Counted from the stretch's first letter, positions 26,672 through 36,153 are shown. The stretch is DNA of 64,000 nucleotides from CAYUWG01 sp964448285 (GCA_964448285.1 CAYUWG010000002.1:1-64000); one strand, 5' to 3'. The notes: generated by a model not told the origin, from the sequence alone. Numbers and translations are program-made.

Positions 26672-28117
26672 ATGGATGCGCTTTCAATCATCATTGGGAT
26701 TTTACTGGGAATACTGTTAGGCTCTGTTGGAACCTGGTTCTTCGCTCAAACACGGATGCGTCTGGTTCGCGAACAGGTCATCAATGAGTTCAACGCCGAG
26801 AAAGCGAAACTCGAAGAACGTCGCATCGCGGCGGAAGAACGGAATTCACGCATTCCGGAATTAGAATCGGAAATCCAGCAACAGCGGGCTGCGAATGCTG
26901 GACTGCAATCGGAATTGCTGGCGCTGAAGACGGAGCTTGCCCAACTTTCAACCAAGAGTGAAGAAGAGCGAAAAGCGTTTACGGAGAAGCTCGCGTTGTT
27001 CGAAGAGGCGAGAACGAAACTGACGGATGTCTTTTCAAGCCTCGCGGCTGAATCCCTCAAGAGCAACAGCCAGAGCTTTCTCGAATTGGCGAAAACGTCG
27101 CTGGAAAGATTTCAGGAGAGCGCGAAGCGGGATCTGGAAATCCGGCAGCAATCCATCGATGAGTTAGTCAAACCCCTCAAGGAGTCGCTTGAGAAAGTCG
27201 ATACGAAGATCGAACAGTTAGAGCGGGTTCGCATCAGCGCCTTCGTGTCGCTCGAAGAACAATTGAAACATCTTGCGACAACGCAGGCATCGTTGCAATC
27301 GGAGACGACCAATCTCGTGAAGGCGTTGCGTGCGCCGACGGTGCGTGGGCGATGGGGTGAAATCCAACTGCGGCGCGTTGTCGAGCTCGCAGGCATGGTG
27401 AACTACTGCGACTTCGTCGAGCAGGAAACCATACACACGGACGACGGCAAGCTTCGCCCCGACGTGCTCATCAAACTGCCGAACGACAAGGTGATCGTCG
27501 TTGACGCGAAGGCGCCGATCGAAGCGTATCTCGATTCTCTGAACACGGACTCCGAAACGACGCGAATCGAAAAGCTGCAATTGCATGCACAACACGTCAG
27601 GACGCATATCAGCAAGCTCAGTGCAAAAGCGTATTGGGATCAGTTCCAGCAGACGCCGGAGTTCGTTCTCCTCTTTCTTCCCGGAGAGACGTTTTACAGT
27701 GCTGCATTGGAGCAAGACCCGAGCCTTATCGAGTTCGGTGTTGACAAGCGCGTGATCCTCGCGACACCGACAACACTTATCGCGCTCCTGAAGGCCGTCG
27801 CCTATGGGTGGAATCAGGATCGCATCGAGAAGAACGCGCAAGAGATCAGTATGCTTGGCAAGACGCTGTACGACCGCATTCTCAAGTTCATCGAACATTA
27901 TGTCGATGTGAAAAAGGGTCTGGAAAAAACGATCGAGTCCTACAACCGCTCAATCAGTTCGTTGGAAACGCGCGTCTTGGTTACAGCACGCAGGTTCAAA
28001 GAACTCGGCGCATCTTCGAATGAAGACCTCGGCCACTTAGAAGGGATCGATAAAATCCCTCGCGAGTTTCAATCGACGCAGGAGATGCTGCCGCTCGATT
28101 CGAACGAAGAGGAGTGA
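26672..28117 (+). CDS. rmuC: DNA recombination protein RmuC homologue
   Basis: A 481-residue RmuC. An N-terminal membrane helix (about 4-25) is followed by a long coiled coil (about 30-200) and the RmuC nuclease-like domain (about 215-440) with V-R-G-R-W-G-E-I-Q-L, R-P-D-V-L-I-K-L-P-N-D-K-V-I-V-V-D-A-K-A-P and F-L-P-G-E. The D-x-K pattern in V-V-D-A-K is the PD-(D/E)xK-like core. RmuC limits inversions at inverted repeats in E. coli and has been linked to anti-phage defence. It follows the gene remnant, and the nucleotidyltransferase pair lies downstream. Confidence 0.93.
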   Translation: MDALSIIIGILLGILLGSVGTWFFAQTRMRLVREQVINEFNAEKAKLEERRIAAEERNSRIPELESEIQQQRAANAGLQSELLALKTELAQLSTKSEEERKAFTEKLALFEEARTKLTDVFSSLAAESLKSNSQSFLELAKTSLERFQESAKRDLEIRQQSIDELVKPLKESLEKVDTKIEQLERVRISAFVSLEEQLKHLATTQASLQSETTNLVKALRAPTVRGRWGEIQLRRVVELAGMVNYCDFVEQETIHTDDGKLRPDVLIKLPNDKVIVVDAKAPIEAYLDSLNTDSETTRIEKLQLHAQHVRTHISKLSAKAYWDQFQQTPEFVLLFLPGETFYSAALEQDPSLIEFGVDKRVILATPTTLIALLKAVAYGWNQDRIEKNAQEISMLGKTLYDRILKFIEHYVDVKKGLEKTIESYNRSISSLETRVLVTARRFKELGASSNEDLGHLEGIDKIPREFQSTQEMLPLDSNEEE

Positions 28118-28164
28118 CGTTCGGCGTTGTCGCGTCATGATTTCATACGTATGTTGATTGCATC

Positions 28165-28353
28165 ATGGAAGAATTCAGAGTTAAGATCGTCGGGAATCGA
28201 ACGATGAAAAATTTAGGTCTCAAAGACCTTGCAGTGCTGCAACGCCTCATGGTGAAGCTCCGCGGAAACAGACCGTTCATCCCAAAGGGCGTCTATCGCT
28301 TTAAGACATTCGAGGAAGCAGAAGAGTGGACGATCAAGATGCTCAGTCGTTAG
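28165..28353 (+). CDS. Small partner of nucleotidyltransferase (possible antitoxin)
   Basis: A 62-residue protein ending in G-V-Y-R-F-K-T-F-E-E-A-E-E-W-T-I-K-M-L. The segment F-I-P-K-G-V-Y-R-F is seen in small proteins paired with nucleotidyltransferases. Its 3' end overlaps the next gene by 28 bases, which suggests coupled translation. It may bind or control the nucleotidyltransferase, as in a toxin-antitoxin couple; that is inference. The charged C-terminus fits a protein-binding helix. Confidence 0.6.
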   Translation: MEEFRVKIVGNRTMKNLGLKDLAVLQRLMVKLRGNRPFIPKGVYRFKTFEEAEEWTIKMLSR

Positions 28354-28811
28354 AATCGCGACCACCGTCCCCCGATGATCTTGTTGCGCTTTGCCGTAGT
28401 CTGAACGCGGAAGATGCCCGCTATATCGTGATCGGCGGTATGGCGATGGCTCAGCATGGATTCATTCGGACGACATTGGATGTCGATCTGTTGATTGCAG
28501 ACGATGAAGAGAATATCCGGAGAGTTCTCAAAGCGTTGGAATCATTACCAGACAAAGCAGTGCGTCAAATAACGCCGACGGAATTGCATCAGTACCAGGT
28601 CATTCGGATCGCGGATGAATTCGTCGTGGACATCATGCTGTCCGCCGGCGGCATTCGTTATGATGAAGCCGAAGACGAACGGATGATGACGGAGATCGAT
28701 GGCGTTTCTATCCCATTCGCCTCGATGGACTTGATGTTCAGATTCAAGCAGACGTTTCGGGAAAAGGACTCGGTTGATTTACTCTTTCTGAAGGAGCGCT
28801 TAGGGAAGTGA
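28326..28811 (+). CDS. Nucleotidyltransferase-fold protein (AbiEii/DUF6036 type)
   Basis: A 161-residue protein starting at GTG. The nucleotidyltransferase core is visible: I-G-G-M-A-M-A-Q-H-G (36-45), R-T-T-L-D52-V-D54-L-L-I, and a later strand with V-D-I-M-L-S. The D-x-D pair and G-G motif match the AbiEii/MNT-like families, several of which are toxins that modify tRNA or antitoxins that modify a toxin. The 28-base overlap with the small upstream gene supports a two-gene unit. It could also be a housekeeping nucleotidyltransferase-like protein. The role is uncertain. Confidence 0.72.
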   Translation: MDDQDAQSLESRPPSPDDLVALCRSLNAEDARYIVIGGMAMAQHGFIRTTLDVDLLIADDEENIRRVLKALESLPDKAVRQITPTELHQYQVIRIADEFVVDIMLSAGGIRYDEAEDERMMTEIDGVSIPFASMDLMFRFKQTFREKDSVDLLFLKERLGK

Positions 28812-28825
28812 TCGGCATCACGTGA

Positions 28826-29692
28826 TCATTTCATCAGCATTTTAACGACGACGGAGTAATCCTCTCTCGCGAACCCTTGTGCAACTGCTTCGACAGCGTA
28901 CTCTCGTAAAGTCTTAGCAGCAGGAACAGGGACATCGTTCGCTTCCGCCGACTCGATGAAGAGTGTCACGTCCTTAAGGAGATGTTCGAGGTAAAAACGC
29001 GGGGTAAAGTTATCGTCGAGGATCGATGCGCCCTTGGTCTGATACATCGGTGCACTAAGGGCTGAATTCCCTATGATGTCGAGAAGCGTCTTTCCATCGA
29101 CGCCGGTTTTTCTACAGTAAGCAAGCGCCTGTCCCAAGGTGAGAATCATACCCGCGATAAAGGAATTGCAAAGGAGCTTCATGTGTGTCGCCTTTTCTAC
29201 GGAATCGAGCTTCCAGATGTGCGACCCGAAATGCTCGAGCACCGGCGTCACGATTCCGATCGGCTCAGCCTCGCCGCCGGGAAAGAGAAGAAGCGTACCC
29301 TCGATAGCTTGGGGGACACTACCGAGAACCGGACAATGAATGAAATGTGCGCGCTTCGCTGCATACGCCTCAAAGAGCTTCCGCGTCGTCTCCGGTGAGA
29401 CTGTGCTGTGATCGACGTGGATTTCTCCGGCGTTCATTCCCGCAAGAATGCCGTCGCTCCCAAGTGCGACTTCTTCGAGAACATCCGACGAGGAAAGCAT
29501 GGTATGGACGATCGCAGATTGAAAGGCCGCCTCACGCGGAGTGTCGTACCACCGCATTCCGGCATCGATGAGTTCGTGCGCTTTTTGCTTCGTACGGTTG
29601 TGAAGGTTCAGCGTGTAGCCCATGCCGCAAAGACGCTTTGCCATGGGCAAGCCCATCAGTCCCAATCCGATAAACCCAATCCGTGTTGTCAT
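28826..29692 (-). CDS. Beta-hydroxyacid dehydrogenase family oxidoreductase
   Basis: A 288-residue NAD(P)-dependent dehydrogenase of the 3-hydroxyisobutyrate/tartronate semialdehyde/glyoxylate reductase family. The N-terminus has the Rossmann motif G-F-I-G-L-G-L-M-G-L-P-M-A (6-18). The catalytic lysine is Lys172 in H-M-K-L-L-C-N-S-F. The substrate-binding loop reads P-V-L-G-S-V instead of the usual P-V-S-G-G, so the substrate could differ from classical members. It sits alone on the minus strand, with its promoter probably in the 195-base region that also holds a repeat. Confidence 0.88.
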   Translation of the reverse strand: MTTRIGFIGLGLMGLPMAKRLCGMGYTLNLHNRTKQKAHELIDAGMRWYDTPREAAFQSAIVHTMLSSSDVLEEVALGSDGILAGMNAGEIHVDHSTVSPETTRKLFEAYAAKRAHFIHCPVLGSVPQAIEGTLLLFPGGEAEPIGIVTPVLEHFGSHIWKLDSVEKATHMKLLCNSFIAGMILTLGQALAYCRKTGVDGKTLLDIIGNSALSAPMYQTKGASILDDNFTPRFYLEHLLKDVTLFIESAEANDVPVPAAKTLREYAVEAVAQGFAREDYSVVVKMLMK

Positions 29693-29792
29693 CGTGTTTC
29701 CTTCTTCATTGCGTTATAAGGACAAGATAATGCTTGCGTTCTGAAACTGCGTCTTGCATGAAAAAGATGGGGATGCATAAACAGGAATTCTT

Positions 29793-29860
29793 CGTCACGT
29801 TGAGCGTCGAGCCGAAAATATCGCGAGTCTTCATCCTTCGACCACGCTCGGGATGACGAT
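29793..29860. repeat. Copy of a dispersed palindromic repeat
   Basis: This stretch carries GTCACGTTGAGCG and then TTCATCCTTCGACCACGCTC followed by GGGATGAC. It aligns with the core of the element at 43733-43805. The unit here is degenerate; the outer inverted repeats seen in the other copy are not evident. Confidence 0.65.
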
Positions 29861-29887
29861 GGACGAGCTTGTCAGGAGAGCGATCAA

Positions 29888-30883
29888 TCATTCAATGTAT
29901 TTCGGGAGCAGTCTCTTCATTGCCATGATCGTGAGGTCATCGCTCTTCGGTGTTCCGGCCCTGAAACGCGCAAGATCGTCAAGGCAAACGTTGATCAGTT
30001 CCTCAGGTGCGCGAGACTGTTCCTTCGCGATGAATGCGGCAAGCCGCGCTTCGCTGTACTCCTCTTTCGCGGGATTGAACGTTTCTGTCAATCCGTCGCT
30101 GTAGAGAAAGAGCACGTCGTCGGCGCTGAGTGTGAGCGTGACGGACTCGTACTTCGCGCTGAAGGATACGCCGAGCGGCAAGCCTGAGCGTTCAACCGAA
30201 CGGATCGTCCCGTTCTGAACGACGAGTGGCGGGCAGTGACCAGCATTGCAAAGTTCGATTTCACCCGACATCGAGGCTCTACCGCAAACGAGCGTCGCAA
30301 AGACGGATGAAAGTGTGCTTTGTGAAAAAAGCCTGTTGGCCTGTTCAACCATATCGATGAGTTTCATGCCGGTGGAAACGAGAGAGCGGAACATTCCATG
30401 CAGATGAAAGACGAGCAGCGATGCGGAAACACCTTTCCCGGAGACGTCACCAAGGAAGAAATACAAGTCGTCACCGGGCTTTTCGGGACGGATGAAATCG
30501 CAGTAATCGCCGCCGACGATACCGTGCGGCTCGTAATGATAACAAAGCTCCCAGCCGTCAACGAGAATGTTGCACGATGGAAGCAGCTTCCCCTGCACAC
30601 GCGCCGCTAATTCGAGATCGTGCTCGATCACGCGTTGTTCGGCATCGTTCAGGTGAGACAAGCAAATCCTGACGAGCGGATCAGCATGGAGATAATCGTC
30701 TTCAATTTCTTCATGGCAATACTCGCAGATGCCGTACGTGCCCTTGTCGATTCTCTCCAGTGCAGAGTCCACTTCCCTCAGGAGATCGAGCAACTGGTCG
30801 GTCGCGTGGTTATCGTGCAGCAACGTCTGCATGCGCTCCCTTCGTTTGAGGAGTTCGGTCTTTATCGTTGTAGAATCATCCAT
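29888..30883 (-). CDS. DksA-type zinc finger fused to SpoIIE/PP2C phosphatase
   Basis: A 331-residue fusion. The N-terminal part is a helical hairpin plus zinc finger like TraR/DksA: G-I-C53-E-Y-C56 and R-I-C74-L-S-H77, so the last ligand is His rather than Cys. The C-terminal part (about 90-325) is a SpoIIE-type PP2C phosphatase with G-G-D126-Y, G-D146-V-S-G, Y-S-D263-G-L-T-E and K-S-D315-D-L-T. These metal-binding acidic residues look intact. RsbU-like phosphatases release anti-sigma antagonists; the DksA module usually touches the RNA polymerase secondary channel. So it could tie general stress signalling to transcription. No anti-sigma kinase is adjacent. Confidence 0.86.
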   Translation of the reverse strand: MDDSTTIKTELLKRRERMQTLLHDNHATDQLLDLLREVDSALERIDKGTYGICEYCHEEIEDDYLHADPLVRICLSHLNDAEQRVIEHDLELAARVQGKLLPSCNILVDGWELCYHYEPHGIVGGDYCDFIRPEKPGDDLYFFLGDVSGKGVSASLLVFHLHGMFRSLVSTGMKLIDMVEQANRLFSQSTLSSVFATLVCGRASMSGEIELCNAGHCPPLVVQNGTIRSVERSGLPLGVSFSAKYESVTLTLSADDVLFLYSDGLTETFNPAKEEYSEARLAAFIAKEQSRAPEELINVCLDDLARFRAGTPKSDDLTIMAMKRLLPKYIE

Positions 30884-31100
30884 GTCATAGTCCTTTCAAA
30901 AGTCGGCGGCGCTACGAAATCGATTTGACGTCAGTTTCACGAGATACGAGGCTCGTGCTTTGGGTGTGAAGGTAAACATGGGATATGCTGCATCTTCGTT
31001 GAGGTTCGGCAATCGACGCATGAAGTGGTTCGTGATAATTGAACTGAGCCTGTGGGATGGTTTTCCTATATTCAAACAGGAAAACTGCGAGGCCAATGCG

Positions 31101-31523
31101 ATGAAAGTAATCAGATATGCCATCAACAAAAAAGACTTGCACACCATCCTGAATATGATCGGCGTGCTCAGGCAAAATGAACGCTTGCTCGCAGTCGAGA
31201 ACGTCGATCTGATCGATGACAATCAGGAGATCGTCGTCGTAACCGTCGCTGTGGAATCCCATGCGGTCTCAAGTTTGGAATTGGAACGCTGGACGGATAA
31301 AGAACTGAACGAACGCTACACGCAGCTTGCGATCCTCGACTCGCACCATCAGAAGGAACGAGCACAACTTCTGGTGGAAATGGAGCGCATCCGGGCTGAA
31401 AGGCACAGACGATCGTTCGATACGGAGGTAACCCTTGACGGCATTCCCGAACCCATCGACAGAAAAATCTCCGACCAGATCGAAACGCTTCTTTACGGGA
31501 GAAATCCCGACGACGAACGCTGA
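31101..31523 (+). CDS. Hypothetical coiled-coil protein
   Basis: A 140-residue protein. I use the ATG at 31101, with GAGG 9 bases upstream; the open frame starts earlier but that part overlaps the phosphatase promoter region and reads like non-coding DNA. The N-terminal part is a small mixed domain, and residues about 70-110 form a charged helix (E-R-W-T-D-K-E-L-N-E-R-Y onward) likely to be a coiled coil. I do not recognise it. It lies 27 bases ahead of the FAD oxidoreductase start, so the two are probably one operon. Confidence 0.6.
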   Translation: MKVIRYAINKKDLHTILNMIGVLRQNERLLAVENVDLIDDNQEIVVVTVAVESHAVSSLELERWTDKELNERYTQLAILDSHHQKERAQLLVEMERIRAERHRRSFDTEVTLDGIPEPIDRKISDQIETLLYGRNPDDER

Positions 31524-31550
31524 CAAACGAACAGCACGGATAGACGGGTG

Positions 31551-33179
31551 ATGGCAGTCTTTCACGTCACTCTTCCATATCATCATTCCGAAGCGGAACT
31601 GAACGATGCCGTTGCGCGCCAAGCCGGCAAGCATCTCCCGTATCGCATCCTGAAGCGCAGCGTCGATGCGCGGCAGCACCATGCGATCAAGGTTCACTAC
31701 TCGCTGACTACGGAGCTTGATGATCCGATCGAAGGACTTCGCCACGAGATCGAACGGCGCAAGAAACTCCTTTCATCGAGTACGGAAAAGATCAAGCCGA
31801 TCATCATCGGATCGGGTCCGGGTGGCATCTTCTGCGCGTACTGGTTCCGTCTGCATGGACTTCATCCGGTCATTCTTGAGCAGGGTCCGACGATGCGGCA
31901 ACGCATGGTCGATATGGCGCGCTTCATGAAGAAAGGCGATCTCGATCCGTACTCGAACATATGTTTCGGCGCCGGAGGTGCGGGCACCTACAGCGACGGC
32001 AAACTCATCACGCGCATTCGGTCGCCCTTCATCGCGTTTGTCATGGATACGTTCGTCGCGTTCGGCGCGCCGGAAGAGATTCGCTACCTGTACAATCCGC
32101 ATCTTGGCTCGAACAGGATTCGGCGATGCATCATGAACATGCTCGCATCGATGGAATCGTCCGGCATTTCCATTCACTACAACACGCGCATGACGGAATT
32201 CCGCGACGATGCACGGGGATACGTTCATGCGATCGTGACACACGCCGACACAGTTTATCCGGTCGATGCGGTTTTTCTTGCGTGCGGTCATTCGTCAAGG
32301 GAAACGTTTGAGATGCTCAGGAAGCATGACGTCGCCATGAGTGCGAAAGAGTTCGCGCTGGGTGTGCGCGTCGAGCATCCCGCCGATGTGATCAATGCGA
32401 TTCAATATGGCGCGCGATACAAGGAGCGTTATGAAGACATCGAGACTGCACAGTACAAACTCGCGGTGACGTGGAAGGAGACCAATCGCGCCGTCTATTC
32501 GTTCTGCATGTGTCCCGGAGGCTACGTATTGAACGCGAGCACGGAATCGAACGGCGTCGTAACGAACGGGATGAGCAACTACGGTAAGCGCGGGCGTTAC
32601 TCGAATGCCGCCGTCGTCGTGAACATTTCCAACAGCGACCTCGACGCGAGCGGCTTTACCGGAGTCGATGCTTCGTTGATGATGCAGCGTTCCATTGAAG
32701 CAGTCTTTCGCGCTTCCGTCAATCCTCCGGGTCGATGCGACGTCATTCCTGGGCAGCCACTTGGCGATTTCCTTGAAGGAAGATTTCGCGGATCGCTTGG
32801 TCCGTCTTCCTGCCTTGGAAAGATCGCAGCGGCACCTCTTCATGAAATGCTGCCAGGATTCATTCACGAAGGCTTGTTGAAAGGCTTTGAGCGCTTCGAA
32901 AAGAAAATGCACGGATTTGCGTTGCATCCTTCAGCGCAAGTATTCGGTGTAGAGAGCCGCACGTCATCACCGTACCGCATCGAGCGGGATTCAATGACGC
33001 TGAAATCGCTGACGCACCCGAACCTTTATCCGATTGGCGAAGGCGCGGGATATGCCGGGGGCATCACATCCGCGGCGGTTGACGGAATTCGATGTGCGCA
33101 GGCGTACATCGACTCACTGCTTTCAGAGGAAACTGCGGCTGTTGAAATCGATGAAAAACCGTGGTGGAAAGAAGCGTGA
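31551..33179 (+). CDS. FAD-dependent oxidoreductase (COG2509 type)
   Basis: A 542-residue flavoprotein. Its Rossmann FAD motif is I-I-G-S-G-P-G-G-I-F-C-A (84-95), after an N-terminal cap region. The middle has C-F-G-A-G-G-A-G-T-Y-S-D-G-K-L and the C-terminal part has G-E-G-A-G-Y-A-G-G-I-T-S-A-A-V-D-G, both typical of COG2509 'uncharacterised FAD-dependent dehydrogenases'. The reaction is not established. I take the ATG at 31551 rather than the GTG 3 bases earlier. It follows the small coiled-coil gene and is convergent with alr, with 1 base between the stops. Confidence 0.88.
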   Translation: MAVFHVTLPYHHSEAELNDAVARQAGKHLPYRILKRSVDARQHHAIKVHYSLTTELDDPIEGLRHEIERRKKLLSSSTEKIKPIIIGSGPGGIFCAYWFRLHGLHPVILEQGPTMRQRMVDMARFMKKGDLDPYSNICFGAGGAGTYSDGKLITRIRSPFIAFVMDTFVAFGAPEEIRYLYNPHLGSNRIRRCIMNMLASMESSGISIHYNTRMTEFRDDARGYVHAIVTHADTVYPVDAVFLACGHSSRETFEMLRKHDVAMSAKEFALGVRVEHPADVINAIQYGARYKERYEDIETAQYKLAVTWKETNRAVYSFCMCPGGYVLNASTESNGVVTNGMSNYGKRGRYSNAAVVVNISNSDLDASGFTGVDASLMMQRSIEAVFRASVNPPGRCDVIPGQPLGDFLEGRFRGSLGPSSCLGKIAAAPLHEMLPGFIHEGLLKGFERFEKKMHGFALHPSAQVFGVESRTSSPYRIERDSMTLKSLTHPNLYPIGEGAGYAGGITSAAVDGIRCAQAYIDSLLSEETAAVEIDEKPWWKEA

Positions 33180-33180
33180 T

Positions 33181-34338
33181 CTACTCGTCGGAGCGATGTA
33201 CGTAACGCCTCGGAACACGCGTGTTGATGCTCGTGAGAATTTCATACGGGATCGTTCCTGCCCATTCGGCAACCTCTTCAACGGAAACGGCCGCCCCCTC
33301 CTGTTCGCCGATCAGAACGACTTCGTCATCGTTGTACGCTGAATCCAGGCCGATATCGACCATGCACTGATCCATCGAAATCCGTCCGACGATCGGGTAG
33401 CGCTTCCCACGAAGAAGCACTTCGCCCTGGTTCGAAAGCGAGCGCGGATATCCGTCGCCATAGCCGACAGGCAATGTCACAACTCGCGTATCGCTTTGGG
33501 CTTCCCACGTGTGGTCATAGCCAATGCGGTTTCCTTTGGGAACGACTTTGAAATACACCACGCGCGTTTTGAAAGACAACACAGGTCTCAACACCACGCT
33601 TCGTCTCGTTCTTTCATCGGGATAAACACCGTACAGTATGATACCGGGGCGAACCATTTCGAAATATGCCTCCGGATTCTGGAGGACGGCGCCGGAGTTT
33701 GCGATGTGCCGGATGGGATAAGGTAACCCATGTTTTGGAAAGTAATCGAGCGCACGGTTAAACCGCTCAAGCTGCGTTTGTGTGAAAGGGTCATATGGAT
33801 TGTGTGACGATGCGAAATGCGAGAAGACGCCGACGAGGTCGCAATGCGATGCTTCCAGGATTGCATCGAACAGCGTGTGCGCGTGTTCTGCGCGAATGCC
33901 GATGCGTCCCATCCCCGTGTCGATTTTCACATGCACTTTCGCACGAGTACCAAACTCGTTTGCGGTTCGATCTATCTGCTTCAGCTTATACACGGATGAC
34001 GCAGTAATCTGAAGGTCCCATTGAAGGAAATGGGAAATCTGGTTTCCGAGAATGCCACCCATGACGAGGATAGGTGCAGTGATGCCCGCTTTGCGTAATG
34101 CAATACCTTCTTCAAGAAACGCGACGCCTAATTCATCCACTCCTGCACGCAGGAATTCCTCCGACGTGCGAATCAATCCATGACCATACGCATTCGCTTT
34201 GACCGTCGCCATGATGCGTCGCTCACCGACGAGCGAACGAACCGCGCGAATGTTCTCTTCAAGCGCTGTGAGATCCACCTCGACAATCGTCGGTCGAAGC
34301 GTTTCGATATCATCAGCGAGGAGATGCTGGAACATCAC
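33181..34338 (-). CDS. alr: Alanine racemase
   Basis: A 385-residue PLP enzyme that interconverts L- and D-alanine for peptidoglycan. The PLP lysine is Lys47 in T-V-K-A-N-A-Y-G-H-G; the second catalytic Tyr lies in R-I-G-Y-D-H-T-W (about residue 274), with G-R-I-S-M-D-Q-C as the expected later motif. The N-terminal TIM barrel and C-terminal beta-domain are both full length. It lies 15 bases after the PAS/GAF gene, on the same strand, which may be chance. It should be essential unless a second copy exists. Confidence 0.96.
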   Translation of the reverse strand: MMFQHLLADDIETLRPTIVEVDLTALEENIRAVRSLVGERRIMATVKANAYGHGLIRTSEEFLRAGVDELGVAFLEEGIALRKAGITAPILVMGGILGNQISHFLQWDLQITASSVYKLKQIDRTANEFGTRAKVHVKIDTGMGRIGIRAEHAHTLFDAILEASHCDLVGVFSHFASSHNPYDPFTQTQLERFNRALDYFPKHGLPYPIRHIANSGAVLQNPEAYFEMVRPGIILYGVYPDERTRRSVVLRPVLSFKTRVVYFKVVPKGNRIGYDHTWEAQSDTRVVTLPVGYGDGYPRSLSNQGEVLLRGKRYPIVGRISMDQCMVDIGLDSAYNDDEVVLIGEQEGAAVSVEEVAEWAGTIPYEILTSINTRVPRRYVHRSDE

Positions 34339-34353
34339 ATTCTGATGAAGCGG

Positions 34354-36153
34354 CTACTGTTGTACTGAAGGGCGTGCCGTGTAGAAAAGCTGTATGACAT
34401 CCTCGTCGGAAAGAACGGGAGTGATGCTCCAATCCCATTGCATCTCCACGCCATCCCAACGCAGCAATACATCGCCGCTCCGTTCCATCGCGGTTCTCGA
34501 GTCAGCGACTTCCTCGAGCAACTCGATAAGGCCTTTGTGCATGTGCGAATGGATGTAATCCGAAAGGAACAACCCATCGATGCCCATCGAGCGATACGGT
34601 TCATCGAGGAGTTCGCAGTAAGGTTGGTTGTACATCACTGTTTCGAACGGCGGCTTCGCATTGAACAGGCAGTATCCGTCGCGGTAGGTCTTGAGCAATG
34701 CATCGAGAAGTTGTCTCTTCTGTGTCACCTCAGTCACGGCTTCCCTCGTTATTTCAGCGTTCCGAAGTTCATTGACTCCGAAGACGAACACCTTGCTGAT
34801 CTCCTGAAGGATGTTCAATTCCCCTTCATGGAAATGATTCTTTTCGCCTGAGTACACAGCGAGGATGCCGTATACTTCATTATTGGTAATCAAAGGGATG
34901 GCTGCGAAAGAGTTGATGCCGAGCTTGGCCGATTGTTTTTTCCATGGGATATACGTTGGGTCGGTTTGTGTGTCTTCGCAGACTTGAAGCTGTCGTGTTT
35001 TGATCGCGCGCCCGATGGGGCCTTTGGAAAAGTCGCTCTCATCGTACTTCACTTTGATCTTGAAGAGGAACTCCGACTTCTCGCCGATGACCGTACTTGC
35101 ACGGACGCGATAGTCATGCGGTTTGATCTTCCCGATCCACACGAGCTCGTAACCTCCATACTCATGAAGCGCCTCGCAGAATTTCTTCTCAAGTTCATTG
35201 ACGGAAGTCGATTCGACGATCGTTCGCGTAAGGTCGCGATGCGCGGTCAACAAGCGTCCGGTTTTCTTCTCCTCTTCCAACTGATCGAGTTCCGTGATGC
35301 CTTCAACGCGAACCGAGGCGACAGCGCCGGTGAGTTTTCCCTTTTCATCATAGAGTGGAGCGGCATTGAGAATCAGGATGCGCATTCCACCGTCCGGTTC
35401 AACCATCACAAGCCGTTGATTTTGAACCGGACTCTCTTCGACCAGCGCAACGGTGACGGGGTGTTCCGAAATCTTGATGGTGTTGCCGTTCAGATCCGTG
35501 ATCTTCCATTTCGGATCGACACACGAGCGTCCCACGATATCGCTTTTCGGTGCGCCGAAAATGCGGTCGAGGTTCAGGTTCGTATCCTCGATGTTGCCGC
35601 GCGTATCGACGATCATAATGCCGTCGCTGACGAGATTCATCAAAGTCGTTTCGCGATCCTCGACAGGTCCGGAGGACGTGCTCTCGGTCGAAACGAGCGA
35701 CATGAGCTTTGCACTGCAGAGGACGTATTTCTTTCCGTGGTAATTCAAATACCGTGCAGTCACCTGCTTTTTCCAAACGCCGCCGTCTCGTCCGAGATGC
35801 GCCCCTTCGAAACGCAAAGTTTTCCCAGAGCTTTTCATGGAAGTGACATAGGAGAGCCACTTTCCGCGAGGGGTGTTTTTATCCAGGCGGGCGAGCGACA
35901 GATTCAGGATTTCCTCGTGCGTGTATCCGAGGTTTTCAGCGAGCGCATCATTCGTGTAAACGATCTTGCCCGTCTCGGTCACGAGAAAAAGTTCTTCTCC
36001 TTCCTTGTCCGGGCTGAGTTCGAGAAGTTCATCTTCTTCGAAGACGAGTGTCTGTTTGGTGCCGTCTTGCTGAGCCAGTTGTGCCCGCAGATCTTCGATT
36101 TCCTGGATCAACTCCGCTTTCGATTTTTTTGAGAGGTCTGTCATTGTTGTCAT
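34354..36153 (-). CDS. PAS-PAS-GAF sensor protein without output domain
   Basis: A 599-residue protein. It begins with a short coiled coil, followed by a PAS domain (about 50-155), a second PAS (about 165-285), a GAF domain (about 315-465, with G-P-I-G-R-A-I-K-T and A-I-P-L-I-T-N-N-E-V-Y-G-I-L-A-V-Y), and a C-terminal PAS-like region (about 480-595). No histidine kinase, GGDEF or HTH is seen. So it must signal through a partner, or be the sensory half of a split kinase. No membrane segment is present. The C-terminal gene neighbour is alr. An in-frame ATG 9 bases downstream of the first is also possible. Confidence 0.8.
   Translation of the reverse strand: MTTMTDLSKKSKAELIQEIEDLRAQLAQQDGTKQTLVFEEDELLELSPDKEGEELFLVTETGKIVYTNDALAENLGYTHEEILNLSLARLDKNTPRGKWLSYVTSMKSSGKTLRFEGAHLGRDGGVWKKQVTARYLNYHGKKYVLCSAKLMSLVSTESTSSGPVEDRETTLMNLVSDGIMIVDTRGNIEDTNLNLDRIFGAPKSDIVGRSCVDPKWKITDLNGNTIKISEHPVTVALVEESPVQNQRLVMVEPDGGMRILILNAAPLYDEKGKLTGAVASVRVEGITELDQLEEEKKTGRLLTAHRDLTRTIVESTSVNELEKKFCEALHEYGGYELVWIGKIKPHDYRVRASTVIGEKSEFLFKIKVKYDESDFSKGPIGRAIKTRQLQVCEDTQTDPTYIPWKKQSAKLGINSFAAIPLITNNEVYGILAVYSGEKNHFHEGELNILQEISKVFVFGVNELRNAEITREAVTEVTQKRQLLDALLKTYRDGYCLFNAKPPFETVMYNQPYCELLDEPYRSMGIDGLFLSDYIHSHMHKGLIELLEEVADSRTAMERSGDVLLRWDGVEMQWDWSITPVLSDEDVIQLFYTARPSVQQ

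Noticed and set aside
34933..36132. A 399-codon plus-strand frame opposite the PAS/GAF protein
   Set aside because: Antisense shadow; composition is unlike real proteins here and there is no ribosome-binding site.
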